A stretch of DNA of 64,000 nt, taken from assembly GCA_035610365.1 (NCBI GenBank), contig CM069434.1, positions 105,326,806-105,390,805 on the forward strand, written 5' to 3'. Positions within the stretch are counted from its first letter, which is position 1. Each line of letters opens with the position of its first letter. The position numbers and the translations under genes were made by a program. This document shows positions 1-10,257 of the stretch, piece by piece. Source of the stretch: Aquatica leii (lineage: Eukaryota > Arthropoda > Insecta > Coleoptera > Lampyridae). The notes under the pieces are model-generated. The model worked only from the letters and a program-made list of their open reading frames with translations. It was not told the DNA's origin and did no database searches.

Positions 1-801
1 AGCGCCAAAAACGGTTAGAAACTAGAATGAAAGACACCGTTTAAATCTATCCAAGGTCAGAAAGGAGAAACGAAGTAGATTTACATAAATGCAAGCAATT
101 GCTAGTATGTAGGTACAGATCACAGACAATAATTGATGATGCAGTACCTTTCACAGAATTTCCTAAAATTTGCTTAGATAAAAAAACACGTACGTTCTCC
201 TCAGATTAATATTAATATTTTGGTAAGTGGGCCTTCTAATACGGTGATAGTAGTAATTAATCGAAAGTTTTGATCTCTTTAAACAACGTAGATGCAGCAC
301 CCTTTTTCACTACATCGCAGATTGTGACGTCATCATAGCAATTTTTCCAATATGAATCAGGAGGTGTTAATAGTTCGGCATTAAAAATGCATATGAATAT
401 CCAATATTGCTAATGACTATTACAAAAAAATCAAATTAAATCACAAAAATAGAATCAATTCTGACTACAGAAAGACTTTCACATAAGCAGCAAAAGTACT
501 GCACCCATTTATAATGTAGTTGCGTGTAAATATTACGAGACGAAAGCCTCACCAGGCGTGTATGTTAAATGATTCCCGTACTACAAAGAACAAAAAAATG
601 GCTTTGCCCATTTTTCGCTACATTGAGAGTGGGTACTAAAATCACACCAAAACACTTTTAACAAAACATATAAAATAGAGATATTGAGAATAAATGAGGT
701 GAGATAAAAAAATGCGAAGAGTATACAACGGAAAATGAAACAAATGTGATATAGAACAAGATGCAAGATGCAAGACACAAAAATGTAGTAACATTTATGC
801 G
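1..801. other. Unassigned AT-rich sequence left of copia element
   Basis: No coding similarity, tandem repeat or recognisable terminal repeat is visible. The copia gag frame may begin inside the last 60 bases. A 5' LTR for that copia element should lie here if it survives, but I could not match any of this stretch to the sequence downstream of the element. Confidence 0.4.
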
Positions 802-1115
802 ATGCCAGAGTACATAAGTACCGTACTTGAATTGGTAGAGAAATTGAGAGGAATAGGCGAAATCATAGCTGACTTTCATGTAGCTGCACTTTTACTCAGA
901 GGTTTACCAGATGAGTATTCAACCTTGGTGACTGCATTAGATGCGCGCCCTGATGATGAGTTCGCATTAGAGTACGTAAAAGGAAAGCTGAGTGATGAGT
1001 ATACTAGAAAAAATGATGATTCAGAAGGAAATGATGAAAAGGCAATGAAAGTGGATAAGTTTAAGAAAAATATAAATAAAAAATTACGTGACTTGACGTG
1101 ACGTGACGTGACGTT
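802..1115 (+). pseudogene. Copia (Ty1/copia) retrotransposon gag, N-terminal part
   Basis: The frame from 802 encodes a UBN2-type copia gag segment: leucine-rich helices containing LLRGLPDEYSTLVTALDA, followed by an acidic/lysine-rich linker. Copia gag binds and packages element RNA in cytoplasmic particles. The frame is cut at 1115 by a long insertion. The missing gag zinc knuckle reappears in the same orientation at 2563, so the two pieces were once contiguous. A short degenerate CGTGA repeat (about 1087-1113) precedes the breakpoint. No complete copia product can be made from this copy. Confidence 0.75.
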
Positions 1116-2562
1116 TGTTACAAGCTTTTTGGTTTTACGAACCTGCACGGCCAACTCACAATAGTCGGTGAGAGGGGGGTTCACAGATACATTAAATATA
1201 CTTAAGGGCGCCAGAGCTTGTCTAAAGTCACTTCTGTCCCGCTCAAGACAGACGGTCTAAAACTTGTAACACGATGTTAGGTTCGTAATCCTTATACTCG
1301 GCTGGTCGAGTAGCCAAAAGTAATTAATAGGTAACGATAATCACAGGAGCAGGGAAGATAAAAAGAAAGATTAACAAGTATAATTGATTTAATAGTTTAA
1401 CGTTTGAATAATAATAGAAGATATGAGAATTAATGTTTTCTAGGTAGAATTACTACCTATCACAGTTTGCTTATGCGCCAACCTTAACTTCTACAATGAG
1501 TAACAATTTGCATTAATAATTAACGTAAACTTCGATTAAGGAGTACATCAAATTTTCTACCTAAATGCCTGTAGTATCGGCAGCACACATCTCATCAATA
1601 CAGTACAGTGAAATAAATAGCGAAGAATAGTACGTAGTAAATATCGTTTGTATACAATATGCGGAATCCACAAAAAAAATTAGTAATATGGCATTACTGA
1701 CAATAAAACAGTGATGATAATTATGGCAATAACATTAAATTATCCTAATAATTATGGGTAGTACACAGCAGACGTAACACAGAACTTATTACCTAAATGG
1801 TAATACTCTTACGTTAATCGTTACGGAATTACTATTAGCAACAGTTTCGTGAGTGACCCTTTTTGACAACGAATAGGATACATAAAATCACTTACCAAAA
1901 ACACAGGAACTTCCACTCGTACGGAGAAAGTACTTTCCTCGGCACGCAATCCTGTAAACACTCTGAAATAGCAAGTCGTGTCAAACTAATTCCTCACGAA
2001 AGTGAAATCTACAAAATGATTAGTTATATTTAACACAAATACACAAAGCCGAACCCGGTCGTCGTGTGCTGTTATACCCCGACGAAAACGGTGGTTACGC
2101 AGATATCTGCCGCCTGAGTAGAATCTCGACAATTGTAGTTCGGTACATTAAATTTTTGCCATATGTCGTATGCCTCAGAGTATATTTATCCGACGAAATT
2201 ATTATTCGAAATTGATTCTTCCTTAATAGTTAACGACTAAAAACACATTCCCACACGTGGCGGAACGGCTATCAAATTACGAGAAATTACAACAGAGTTT
2301 TAATAAATGACAGTTATTATCTTACCCGGTGACGACTCAAATGCATTATAAGCGTAATACACTTATAAATTGGTTCCCATTACGGTGGATGGTTTTAGAA
2401 GATGTTAATTGCCAATACACCGGCCATTTTATGCAGTTTCCAAGTTAAAGAATTTGTCGTAAATGACAGTCACGAGAAAGGATCGGTAGAGGGCGTCCAA
2501 ACCGTAAGCTAATTTCACGTCAAAATACATAGGCGTACGCAATGAAAATTTCGTCCGTAACA
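1116..2562. mobile_element. Solo LTR, TGTTAC...GTAACA family, copy A
   Basis: A 1447-bp non-coding block that interrupts copia gag between its linker and its zinc knuckle. It begins TGTTAC and ends GTAACA and is homologous along its length to 60347-61686. Shared landmarks include GAACC(T)TGCACGGCCAACTCAC near the left end and GGCCATTTTATGCAGTT near the right end. The flanks are CGTT and TGTT, which fits a 4-bp target duplication with one change. The terminal TG/CA dinucleotides, short duplication and lack of coding sequence fit a solo LTR of a large-LTR retrotransposon. The internal region and the superfamily are not seen here. Confidence 0.7.
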
Positions 2563-3300
2563 TGTTACTATTGTCACATAAAAGGTCATTTAAAGAGAGA
2601 TTGCTATTTTATGAAAAAAGATATAGAAAGGAATAAAAAAAAGAAACATAGAAACTCATAATGCAGAAAAGACAAAGGAAGAGAACGAAGAGGAGTTTTG
2701 TTTTATTGTTGAACAAGAAAACAGCAGTAAAGAAGAATGGTTTGTAGACTCGGGGGCTACCAGTCATATGTGTAACGATGTGAAAAGTTTTAAAAAAATT
2801 GAAAAAAATGTTTTGGCAGGTAAAACAAACAAAACTAGAAAACAGAGCAACAAAAGAAATAATGATCGGTTACAGTAAAACAAGCAAAGGGTATAGAATT
2901 TCGGATCTAAAAACTGATAAAATAATTATTAGTCGAAGTTGAGAGTTATACTTTTAACGAATTTATAAATCAGCCATTTCAAGAAATAAATCATTATAAA
3001 AACAATGAAGAGAAAAGTAAATGTAGTCTAGATCTAAATAAAGAAGAAAAGAGTAACGAAAATTTAGAAAAAAAAACAAAGACAAAAATGAAAAGCAAAT
3101 TAAGTTAACATTCAAAAAAGGTGACCCAATTGAAAAAAAGGGAATTGAAGAAATACCAGAAAACTTGAATGAACAAATTGAAAAAAAAAATGTTTGAAAA
3201 GAAAAATATGAAAACGAAATAAAAACAAAAGCAATTGTTACCAGATCTGGAAGAGTATCAAAAAAGAGAAAGTCGCCCGTATTATTATATATTATTAGCC
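2563..3300 (+). pseudogene. Copia gag zinc knuckle, protease and linker remnant
   Basis: Resumes the copia element after the solo LTR. At 2563-2604 there is a perfect CCHC zinc knuckle (C-x2-C-x4-H-x4-C, CYYCHIKGHLKRDC). About 140 bases later the aspartic protease active-site motif is seen as DSGATSHMCND (about 2747-2779). From about 2890 the sequence is A-rich, lysine/glutamate-coding and frameshifted. It resembles the hydrophilic integrase-RT linker of copia polyproteins, but most of the integrase is missing. Several stops and frameshifts are present. Confidence 0.7.
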
Positions 3301-3690
3301 TAGAATTGTCCGAATGACAGCGATCCAAAGACGGTGCAAGAAGCTCTATCGAGAGGCGATAAAGTGCTTTGGAAAGAAGGTATGAAAAGAGAGTACAATT
3401 CTTTGATGAAAAATAAGGTTTGGATTTTGTCCGACTGTCCACCCAACAAGAAAATCATTAGAAATAAATGGGTATTTTGTCTTAAGAATGATATTTGTGA
3501 CAAAAAGTCATACTCAGGTTATGTTTTCAAAATTGGAAATGGTGCCATATCTTGGAAATCACAAAAGCAACCTTGTGTAGCACTCTCAAGTACATTGCTA
3601 TTTCAGAAACAACTAAAGAAGCCGTTTTTATTAGAAGCTTTCTTTCAGAATTTTGTGAATTAAGAAGCTTTATTGTTTTGTTTAATGATA
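3301..3690 (+). pseudogene. Copia reverse transcriptase start fused to RNase H by deletion
   Basis: The open frame (3334-3663) starts with the copia RT N-terminal signature: EALSRGDKVLWKEGMKREY, a W-I-L motif, then KKIIRNKWVFCLK. It then jumps directly into the copia RNase H region (YSGYVFKIGNGAISWKSQKQ, CVALSST). The palm domain with the catalytic YVDD motif is absent, so an internal deletion fused the two ends of pol. The junction lies near 3500 and happens to keep the frame open. The protein cannot be a polymerase. Confidence 0.75.
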
Positions 3691-4085
3691 GTGTACAGTT
3701 TCGTATAATCTATAAATATTTAAATTATTTGAATTTTTACCGCTTGTTAAGTTTTGTGTTGTTAGCGCCTGCGGGTTGCTTACGTTTAGCGTGTGGCGTT
3801 GCAAAAGAGGGCCGTGTATTGTTAAGGGTGCTAAGGTACATACTTGATACCTCCTTGTATGCCCAAGTATCGGCACATTTATAGTTACTACAATCTGTTT
3901 TTACTGCGTTTTTGTATTACCAGTGTACAGTTTAGTGCATTAAAAATTTTAAGTTTTCTTTTGATTCGAGCCGTTTACATTTATTTCGAAATCCAGCATT
4001 TACGGCAGCGTTTTCCTTCTTGAAGACGTTGAATTTATTTTTTCTTGAACTATTGTATCGACAAATTCTACAACGATACAGATAG
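3691..4085. mobile_element. Unidentified insert inside copia RNase H
   Basis: About 390 bases separate two parts of the copia RNase H frame. The target-like string AGTGT(A/T)CA(A)G occurs at both junctions, consistent with a target duplication of about 9 bp. An exact 12-base copy of the left junction (AGTGTACAGTTT, 3690-3701) also appears at 3922-3933. The insert has no ORF of note and a GC-richer core around 3770-3830. It may be a SINE or MITE, but no tRNA-like promoter boxes were recognised. Confidence 0.4.
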
Positions 4086-4297
4086 CCAGTGTTCAAGAAT
4101 TAGTAAAAACCATAGATATCATAATAAAACATAACTTATAGATACAAGATATCATTATGTTAGAGAAGTAGTTTTGAAAGGTCTAATTGAAATTCCTTAT
4201 TTGTGTATAGAACGGATGGTAGCTGATGTTCTCACAAAAGGTCTGCTTAGTATTAAGCATAAGTTATGTGTTGAAAACTTTAATTTAAAATCAATGG
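4086..4297 (+). pseudogene. Copia RNase H C-terminus
   Basis: The translation contains SVQELVKNHRYHNKT, then an HYVREVV-type stretch, then MVADVLTKGL, the conserved end of copia polyproteins (…RYHFVRE…, …ADILTKGL…). It continues the frame broken at 3690 and is itself interrupted at 4298 by a second LTR sequence. Small indels are present. Confidence 0.7.
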
Positions 4298-5162
4298 TGT
4301 AATAAAAATATAAAAACATACAATAAAAATAATAATATGAAAATATATTTATCGAAAGCAAAAATCCTTATTTTACCACGGCAGCAGTCGGAACACAGGC
4401 CTCTGGGTGTGAGCCTGAATGAAAATAAAGTACACAGGCGTGGATTTCTTTAATTTATTTGCAATTATAACATAATACACTAACTATTTACATTAAAGAA
4501 AAAATAAACATTATTTGGATTAAAATAATATTTGGATTAAAACAATATTTGGGCGCCAATCACCTTTAAATTGGTGATGAATAAAAAGCATAAAATCCAG
4601 TTGACACCATATACGATATGACGTTATCTGATATTTTTATTTATAGCACATTCTTTGATGAAATTATAAACTTCTTTTATAAACCTCTTCCTACACAAAA
4701 CAACGAATCAACCAAATGTAGATTGGAAAGCAAAACAGCAGGCATAAAACCAAAATATAAATCCAATGAATAAAAATCCAGTAAATAATAAACTCTAATA
4801 ACGGAAAATCCAATAAATAAAAAGAAAAGACTGTTGCTTTAGATGCAACGGCCTTGAAATCAATTCCTTTGTCTAACTGTATTGCATAACATTGTGAAAT
4901 CACAACAATTAGTTGGAAAGAATAAAAATTAATTTGTATGCGTTTTTACGCCATAATTAAGAAAATTGTCTTTTTTGCAACACTACGACGTGTAGCCTCA
5001 AGCTGGCTCAAACGGAAGTGCTAACAAAATCGATTGGTCGGTCGATTCGAAATACGACGCGACGTTGCCAAACTGAATAAATTTAAGTGAAATATTAGTT
5101 GCAGAAAATAAACGAATGCAAAATTGAATTTTAAATGTAATGAACTCTAACGGGACGTTACA
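4298..5162 (-). mobile_element. Solo LTR related to the non-autonomous LTR element at 53.8-57.6 kb
   Basis: An 865-bp block starting TGTAATAAAAATA and ending CGGGACGTTACA. It is a diverged relative of the LTR at 56488-57599, sharing the ends, the phrase TTTTTACGCCATAATTAAGAAAA, ACGACGCGACGTTGCCAA and the terminal AACGGGACGTTACA. By analogy with the complete element, whose purine tract shows its polarity, this LTR is on the minus strand and begins TGTAACGTCCC. It sits at the extreme end of the copia coding sequence. Target duplication is not clear. Confidence 0.7.
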
Positions 5163-5260
5163 AGGTGTTGGTATTTTGATATCTAATCCATTTATTATGA
5201 ACAAATCATGTTTACCTAGTGATTAAAAAAAAGTGTTGTCATAATAATAATAATAATATA
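5163..5260 (+). mobile_element. Copia 3' tail and (AAT)n tract
   Basis: Sequence resuming directly after the solo LTR (GGTGTTGGTATTTTGATAT) is compatible with the end of the copia coding region. An ATA/AAT trinucleotide run lies at about 5240-5260. A TGTTGTCA start near 5236 could be the copia 3' LTR, but I found no matching 5' LTR to confirm it. Confidence 0.35.
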
Positions 5261-5809
5261 TGGATGTAAGTTGTGTGCGTTAATTTAAAATAAAAACTTT
5301 CTTCAGTTTATATTGGCGTATATAGTTTCATTTCAACGTACCAACCAACAAAAAGTGTATTATTATAACTAAAGAGCGGATAGTAAGGCAAGAAAAAATT
5401 CCAAAACAAAGAATATTTTAGTCATGTGTTTCAGTCATTAAAGGAATCCCACTGGACAGAATTGAAATGATCTATATTTGTTTGCTTTACTTAGGTACTA
5501 AATAAACCTATAAAATATGATTCATTCTGAAATTCTTCCGGTTTTGTAAATAGTGTTCTGTTAAGCCTGTCATTGTACATAATCCTAGTATAAATTCTTA
5601 CAATAGTTCTTCTCTATAAGCGGCTTTTGTGTTGAATGTTTTCTGGAAACCATTGTTTAACAAAACATGAAAATCCCTGTTGTTATTTATAGGTTCGTGG
5701 TAAGACTTTTTGAGCAAAACATGTTAATGATATTACTGTACGTAATTTAAGTAAAATTCTGTAATGCGTTATTGTCATCTACCTATTAATCTTCGGATTA
5801 CTAAGCAAT
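5261..5809. other. Unassigned intergenic sequence
   Basis: AT-rich, with no coding similarity or repeat that I can support. Confidence 0.4.
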
Positions 5810-5814
5810 TTTTG

Positions 5815-7190
5815 AGGCGCCGATTACCAAGTGGGGTCAGATTTGACTCCAAGTTATTTTTCTTATTTTGTAAAGAAAAACCGATTAATTTGTAATGGAA
5901 CCTTTATTAATATTTTAAATTAACATTAGATTTCATATAAACTAATAATTATATAAAAAGAAATTGCAAACATAAATTAGTGAGGGCAACAACTATTACA
6001 TATTATTGTAGTTTTTTTCTGGCAATGTTGTTTACATACAAAGAGTTTGCACTTTTCACATGTTTCCGAACATTTTTTGTCATTTGCTCTTGAACATATC
6101 TTACAACGACTTCTTTTTGGACGAGTGATAGTTTCGTCTTGCGAATAATTTCCTTCTTTTCTTTTTCAAAATTTCCAAATTTCGTAGGTATAGAATAAAT
6201 GCATTCATGGCAGCAATATCAAGGAAATTAAAAAATAGAACAAGAGGACAGCGATTTGTATTGCTTCTGCATGAGTATTCTTTCACCATTTTATCAACGC
6301 TGTCTACTAGCTGCTAATTTATCTGTTGCCCGTCGTTCTTCTCAAATTGAATGTATTTTAAAAGGTCTCTCATTTGATTACGAGACATTGCAGCACAAAA
6401 AATTGGTCTATGGAGAGACATGTATTTTGTACTCCACAGCTCCAATATTGGTTTTTGGCGTGCTTTCAAACCACCAGCTAGAAGCAGTAATCCAAAAAAT
6501 GCATGTAACTGATCCGCATCTACTGGCTTCCACGTTATCGCCTACAATTCTTCTAGCTCTAATGTTTGTTTTTCTAAGTATTATGTCCATAATGTCTTCC
6601 GAGATAAATAAATGGAAAGCATCTAGGCATGTTGAAATGTGTTCACTGAATTTTGTTAATCCTGGCGATGTTTTTAGAAGATTTCGCTGATTTCGTCTTC
6701 TAGCATGAAGCTTATCTTTTTTCTATATGGAACCATCCTTGCCCACCAGTATATCTTTATCATTGGGCGAATTATCATCACTGTCATCGTCTTCCGAACA
6801 TCGGGTTTACATCAGGTACACTTACTTCTTTAAATTCGGCATCCCTATCGTCAGATAAAATTTCATCTTTAATTTCATTCAGTAAATTAATATTGCTAGC
6901 TATTTCTTCCACTTCACGCTGAGACAAATATTTTCTAGCCATAATTTAACAACAACTATTTCCAATCAAATGTAATAACACAGCAGACACACTATTCAAC
7001 TGATTCGAACAAACTCACCGAATGTAATGACTAAAGACGGAATGGTAGTAATCATGATTCAGACGAATAACACGTTGAAACACGTTGAAACAAGCATATT
7101 AGATGACAAATGCAGACAAAATATTAGAATTACTTTTTAGAACGTCGGTTGCCAAGTGGGGTCAAATATGACCCCAACGACAATATTTTT
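5815..7190 (-). mobile_element. piggyBac-like DNA transposon remnant
   Basis: A degenerate piggyBac transposase gene (about 5977-6942, -) is bracketed by two copies of a palindromic sequence. At about 5825-5852 it reads ATTACCAAGTGGGGTCA…TGACTCC and at about 7147-7177 GTTGCCAAGTGGGGTCA…TGACCCC. These are probably terminal or subterminal repeats of the element. I could not fix the exact TTAA target sites: TTAA-like strings near both ends are not conclusive. Confidence 0.65.
5977..6942 (-). pseudogene. piggyBac-type transposase, degenerate
   Basis: A DDE transposase that would cut and paste its element at TTAA sites in the nucleus. The N-terminus begins at ATG 6940-6942 (MARKYLSQREVEEIA) and is followed by the acidic segment typical of piggyBac proteins. 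The middle (6408-6720) has FHLFISEDIMDIILRKTN-like sequence. The C-terminal half (6101-6289) has NRCPLVLFFNFLDIAAMNAF, the conserved block around the last catalytic aspartate region. A cysteine-rich C-terminal domain follows (RRCKICSRANDKKC…CEKCKLFVCKQHC), the piggyBac RING/CRD zinc-binding tail. Much of the catalytic core between 6290 and 6408 is lost, and frameshifts occur near 6690, 6800 and 6290. Confidence 0.75.
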
Positions 7191-7309
7191 TTTACGTCGC
7201 AAAAGAAATAACAATTGAAAAATTTGTTATATATTATTAAACATTGTTGAAAGAAACTTAGCTTAAAAAATATTGAGCCAGTTGTAATAAAAACTTAAGA
7301 AAAGACAAC

Positions 7310-8660
7310 AAGGCTCCAGATAGTTCATAAGTTGTCGATCCAATACAGCTAACAATGAATTATCAAAAATACATAAACCAAATACACCTCTTCGACCAAT
7401 TCTTAGCTGTATTAAATCGACAACTGTCTAAGTATTTAAATGCTATACTGAAACCTTATATTGGCTTGAGTAATTCATTTATAAAGAACACAAAAGATTT
7501 TATTGAAGTACTTAATTAGTAAACAGAAATTATCTTCAAAAGATTTAATGGTTAGTTTTGATGTTTCCTCGTTGTTCACTAAAGTACCAATACTTGATAC
7601 TTTACATCTTTTACAACGACAGTTTGATAATAATACCATCAAGTTATTTGAACATTGTTTGACAACATCATTCTTTTTGTTTAATGGTGAATGCTATAAA
7701 CAGATAGATGGTGTAGCAATGTGATCGCCAATTTCTCCATCTATTGCTAATTATTATATGGAACATTTTGAAGAAGCCTTAAAAACTGCATCTAAAAAAC
7801 AAAAATTATGGCTTAGATATGTAGATGATATTTTTTCGATTTGGTCTCATGGTGTAGATGAACTACAAATGTTTCTTCAATACCTTAACAATCAACATCC
7901 ACACATAAAATTTAGTATTGAAAAAGAAATTAATGGTACTTTACCTTTTCTTGATGTAAAAATAGAAAGAAAATTAGATGGTACTTTAATACATTCAGTT
8001 TATCGAAAACCAACACATACAGATCAATGCATAAACGCAAATTCTCATCATCACCCAGCTCAGAAACTTGGGACGATTCGCACATTATATAATCGTGCAA
8101 CAATAATTTGTCACCAAGATAAATTACAAAAAGAATTAGAACACCTTAAGACAGTTTTTATAAGAAATAGTGTTAATAAAAAACAAATTAAAAAGTTTCT
8201 TAGACCAAAGACAAGACCTACTTCAACAGATGATTCAACTATTAACCAAAACTTTGTTATTCTACCTTTTGTTTCCAACATAAGTGACAAAATTGGAGGA
8301 ATACTAAGTAAACATAAGATAAAAGTAGCTTATAATACTACTACTAAAATTAAAAATTTGTTGAATCCTATAAAACAAAATATATCTTACAATACCTGTG
8401 GAGTGTACTAAGGCCCATGCACATGTGGCAAGGTATATATTGGCGAAGCTAGTTGAACTATAGATACGAGATTAAAAGAACATAAAAGACATCTTCGTTT
8501 ACTCCAACCTACTAAGTCTGCCATTGCCGTACATGCACTTGACACTCTTCATGATATAAACTTTGAGAAAACTAAAACAATTTCTAAAACAAAGAACTTG
8601 AAATCACGAAAGATTAGAGAAGCTATTGAAATTATTAAACATCCTAACAATTTTTAATAG
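7310..8660 (+). pseudogene. Penelope RT plus GIY-YIG endonuclease
   Basis: RT motifs in order: KIHKPNTPLRPI fingers (about 7350), the FDVSSLFTKVPI block (about 7558), SPISPSIANYYMEHFEEAL (about 7728) and the catalytic box LRYVDDIFSIW (about 7810-7845). Next comes LPFLDV, then YRKPTHTDQ and HHHPAQK, which are diagnostic of Penelope RT. A linker leads to the GIY-YIG nuclease: GVY…CGKVYIGE…TRLKEHKRHLR (about 8400-8500) and the VHAL…H histidine region. The RT copies element RNA and GIY-YIG nicks the target. In-frame stops occur at about 7723 (a conserved Gly position), 8409 (inside GVY..PC) and 8454 (just after YIGEAS). Some frames are otherwise long, so decay is moderate. Confidence 0.8.
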
Positions 8661-8885
8661 AGACAGTGGTTACGACCTTTCTGACACATGGTTACCTGTT
8701 ATTTCTTAATCTTAATTTGTCCACCATTGACACTTAAGCTACGTCTAAAGTTTTTATGGTGGTTTTCCTTTAGACCTTCGAGCAAATGCTGTAGCTAAAT
8801 AAACGTGCACTTATTATCTAGTTTCCTTATAGTTATTGTTTTTAGTTACCTTAGTTTTACAATTGTCAAATTAATTTAATTTTGC

Positions 8886-8920
8886 CTGACGAAGAACTTA
8901 GACCAAGTTCGAAAGCTCGC
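8886..8920 (+). ncRNA. Hammerhead-ribozyme-like core in PLE-1 tail
   Basis: CTGACGA (8886-8892) is followed by GAACTT/AAGTTC (8894-8899 with 8905-8910), which can form a perfect 6-bp helix II around a short loop. GAAA (8911-8914) comes next. CUGANGA-helix II-GAAA is the invariant hammerhead core. Minimal hammerheads are known in Penelope elements. Helix III would be very short, with the candidate cleavage site at GCUC|GCA, and helix I is only weakly suggested. Self-cleavage is inferred, not shown. Confidence 0.5.
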
Positions 8921-8960
8921 ATTTATATTATTTTAAATAAATAATACACGATTCACCCTA

Positions 8961-9410
8961 AAAATATTTTAATTCAAATAACTTACATTTTTAAAATCAA
9001 ATTAATTTATTAATTGAACGATTTGAAAATTTAAATTAGCATTAAATAAAATCTCTTGCTCTTGGTAGACAGTTTTGTAAACTTTTTTCTTTGAAACTGT
9101 TATAGTATTATAAAAAATGTAAATATGTTCATTATTAACAACCGGTTAATAATGAAATATTATTTACCTGCGCTTAAAAAAATACAACTTCACAACCAAC
9201 TATTATACGTAATAATGAAAGCCTATACAACTAGTAGTAGAAATAATGTTTTTGTGCTGCCAACATCGCAAACGTCAATATTCGTTCGTTAGTGTAGTTA
9301 CGTAATGAACGAAAAAAGCTCTAGGGTGGCAAAATGAAAACTAGGAATCCACATAAAAGTAAGTGTTCAAAGTGAATTAATATATTAGAACGAGTATGCG
9401 ACAGGTAGAA
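8961..9410. other. Unassigned AT-rich sequence
   Basis: No coding similarity. The segment lies between the Penelope tail and the hAT-type MITE, and the left boundary of that MITE may fall inside it. Confidence 0.35.
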
Positions 9411-9878
9411 GAATCATTTTAAAAATCTTGAAAATCGGTTAAAATTGAAGAAAAACGATGTTAAAGTTAATGTCAAATGTGACAGATTTAGTAATAAATG
9501 TAGTACCAACATTATATTTCTGTTCATTTTTTTTATTTTTTCAAAAAAGAATGTAAATTTATAAAAGGCAACACAAAAAATAATGTACATTACTCTCGTC
9601 GAAAGAATCATAGCATAACTCACTCACATGCAACGCTCGGCCGTGCGGCCTCGCGTCGCATTAACGTTCGTTATGCTATTTCTTACTTTCGACTCTTGTT
9701 ACGTAAACTACTATTTATTTATATTTTATTTTTACGTTACCATTTATCATTCAAAATATTAATATTAAATTTGTAATTTTTCTATTATGCATTTATGTGG
9801 TTTTTTTTCGGGGGTCCGTAGCCAAGTTTTGACTATAGAAAGGGATCCGTGGGCCAAAGAGTTTAACAACCACTGATC
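9411..9878. mobile_element. hAT-type non-autonomous element (MITE) with internal hairpin
   Basis: The right end (9856-9878) reads GCCAAAGAGTTTAACAACCACTG. Its reverse complement CAGTGGTTGTTAAACTCTTTGGC is a typical hAT terminal inverted repeat. Inside is a strong inverted repeat: 9599-9619 pairs with 9670-9692 around a GC-rich loop holding CGGCCGTGCGGCC. The segment 9440-9690 is repeated in inverted orientation, diverged, at about 24660-24890. The left terminus and 8-bp target duplication were not located, so the extent is approximate. Confidence 0.5.
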
Positions 9879-10257
9879 TAGATGATGTCGTTTCAAATCA
9901 ATTTAATAAATACAAATTTGATACATGTAACCTTTGGTACCAAAATTCATAATTGCTTATTCGATGGTGCTGTTATTTTTTACGACATACTTTTTTCCAG
10001 GAATCATGAAACTCATTGACAACAATATTTATTAACTATAACTTTTATCATAATTAAAATTAATGAACATAAATAATGAGTTAGTTAAGTTCTTTAATTT
10101 ATAGTAAAAACAAAGTTAAATTGATTAAAAACGAGGAACAAATATTGATCATAAGCAGTTATCTGTAGGATTCACACTAAAGTCGCACATACGTTAATAC
10201 ACTAACGTAGAAATCGTTCATTTACTGCTAATGCACTAAATGTAAAAGTTGTTTATA

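Larger units (their letters stand above)
7310..8960 (+). mobile_element. Penelope-like element (PLE-1)
   Basis: A nearly full-length 3' half of a Penelope-like retroelement: reverse transcriptase, linker, GIY-YIG endonuclease and a 3' non-coding tail with a hammerhead-like core. It starts within the RT finger region (about 7310; KIHKPNTPLRPI) and so is 5'-truncated. The tail AAATAAATAATACACGATTCACCCTAAAAATA after the ribozyme-like core is shared with the fragment at 44.4-44.5 kb, which helps define the element's 3' end. Confidence 0.8.

Noticed and set aside
2963..3442. 159-codon minus-strand ORF
   Set aside because: It is the complement of an A-rich copia linker; the Phe/Ser/Ile-rich product has no family features.
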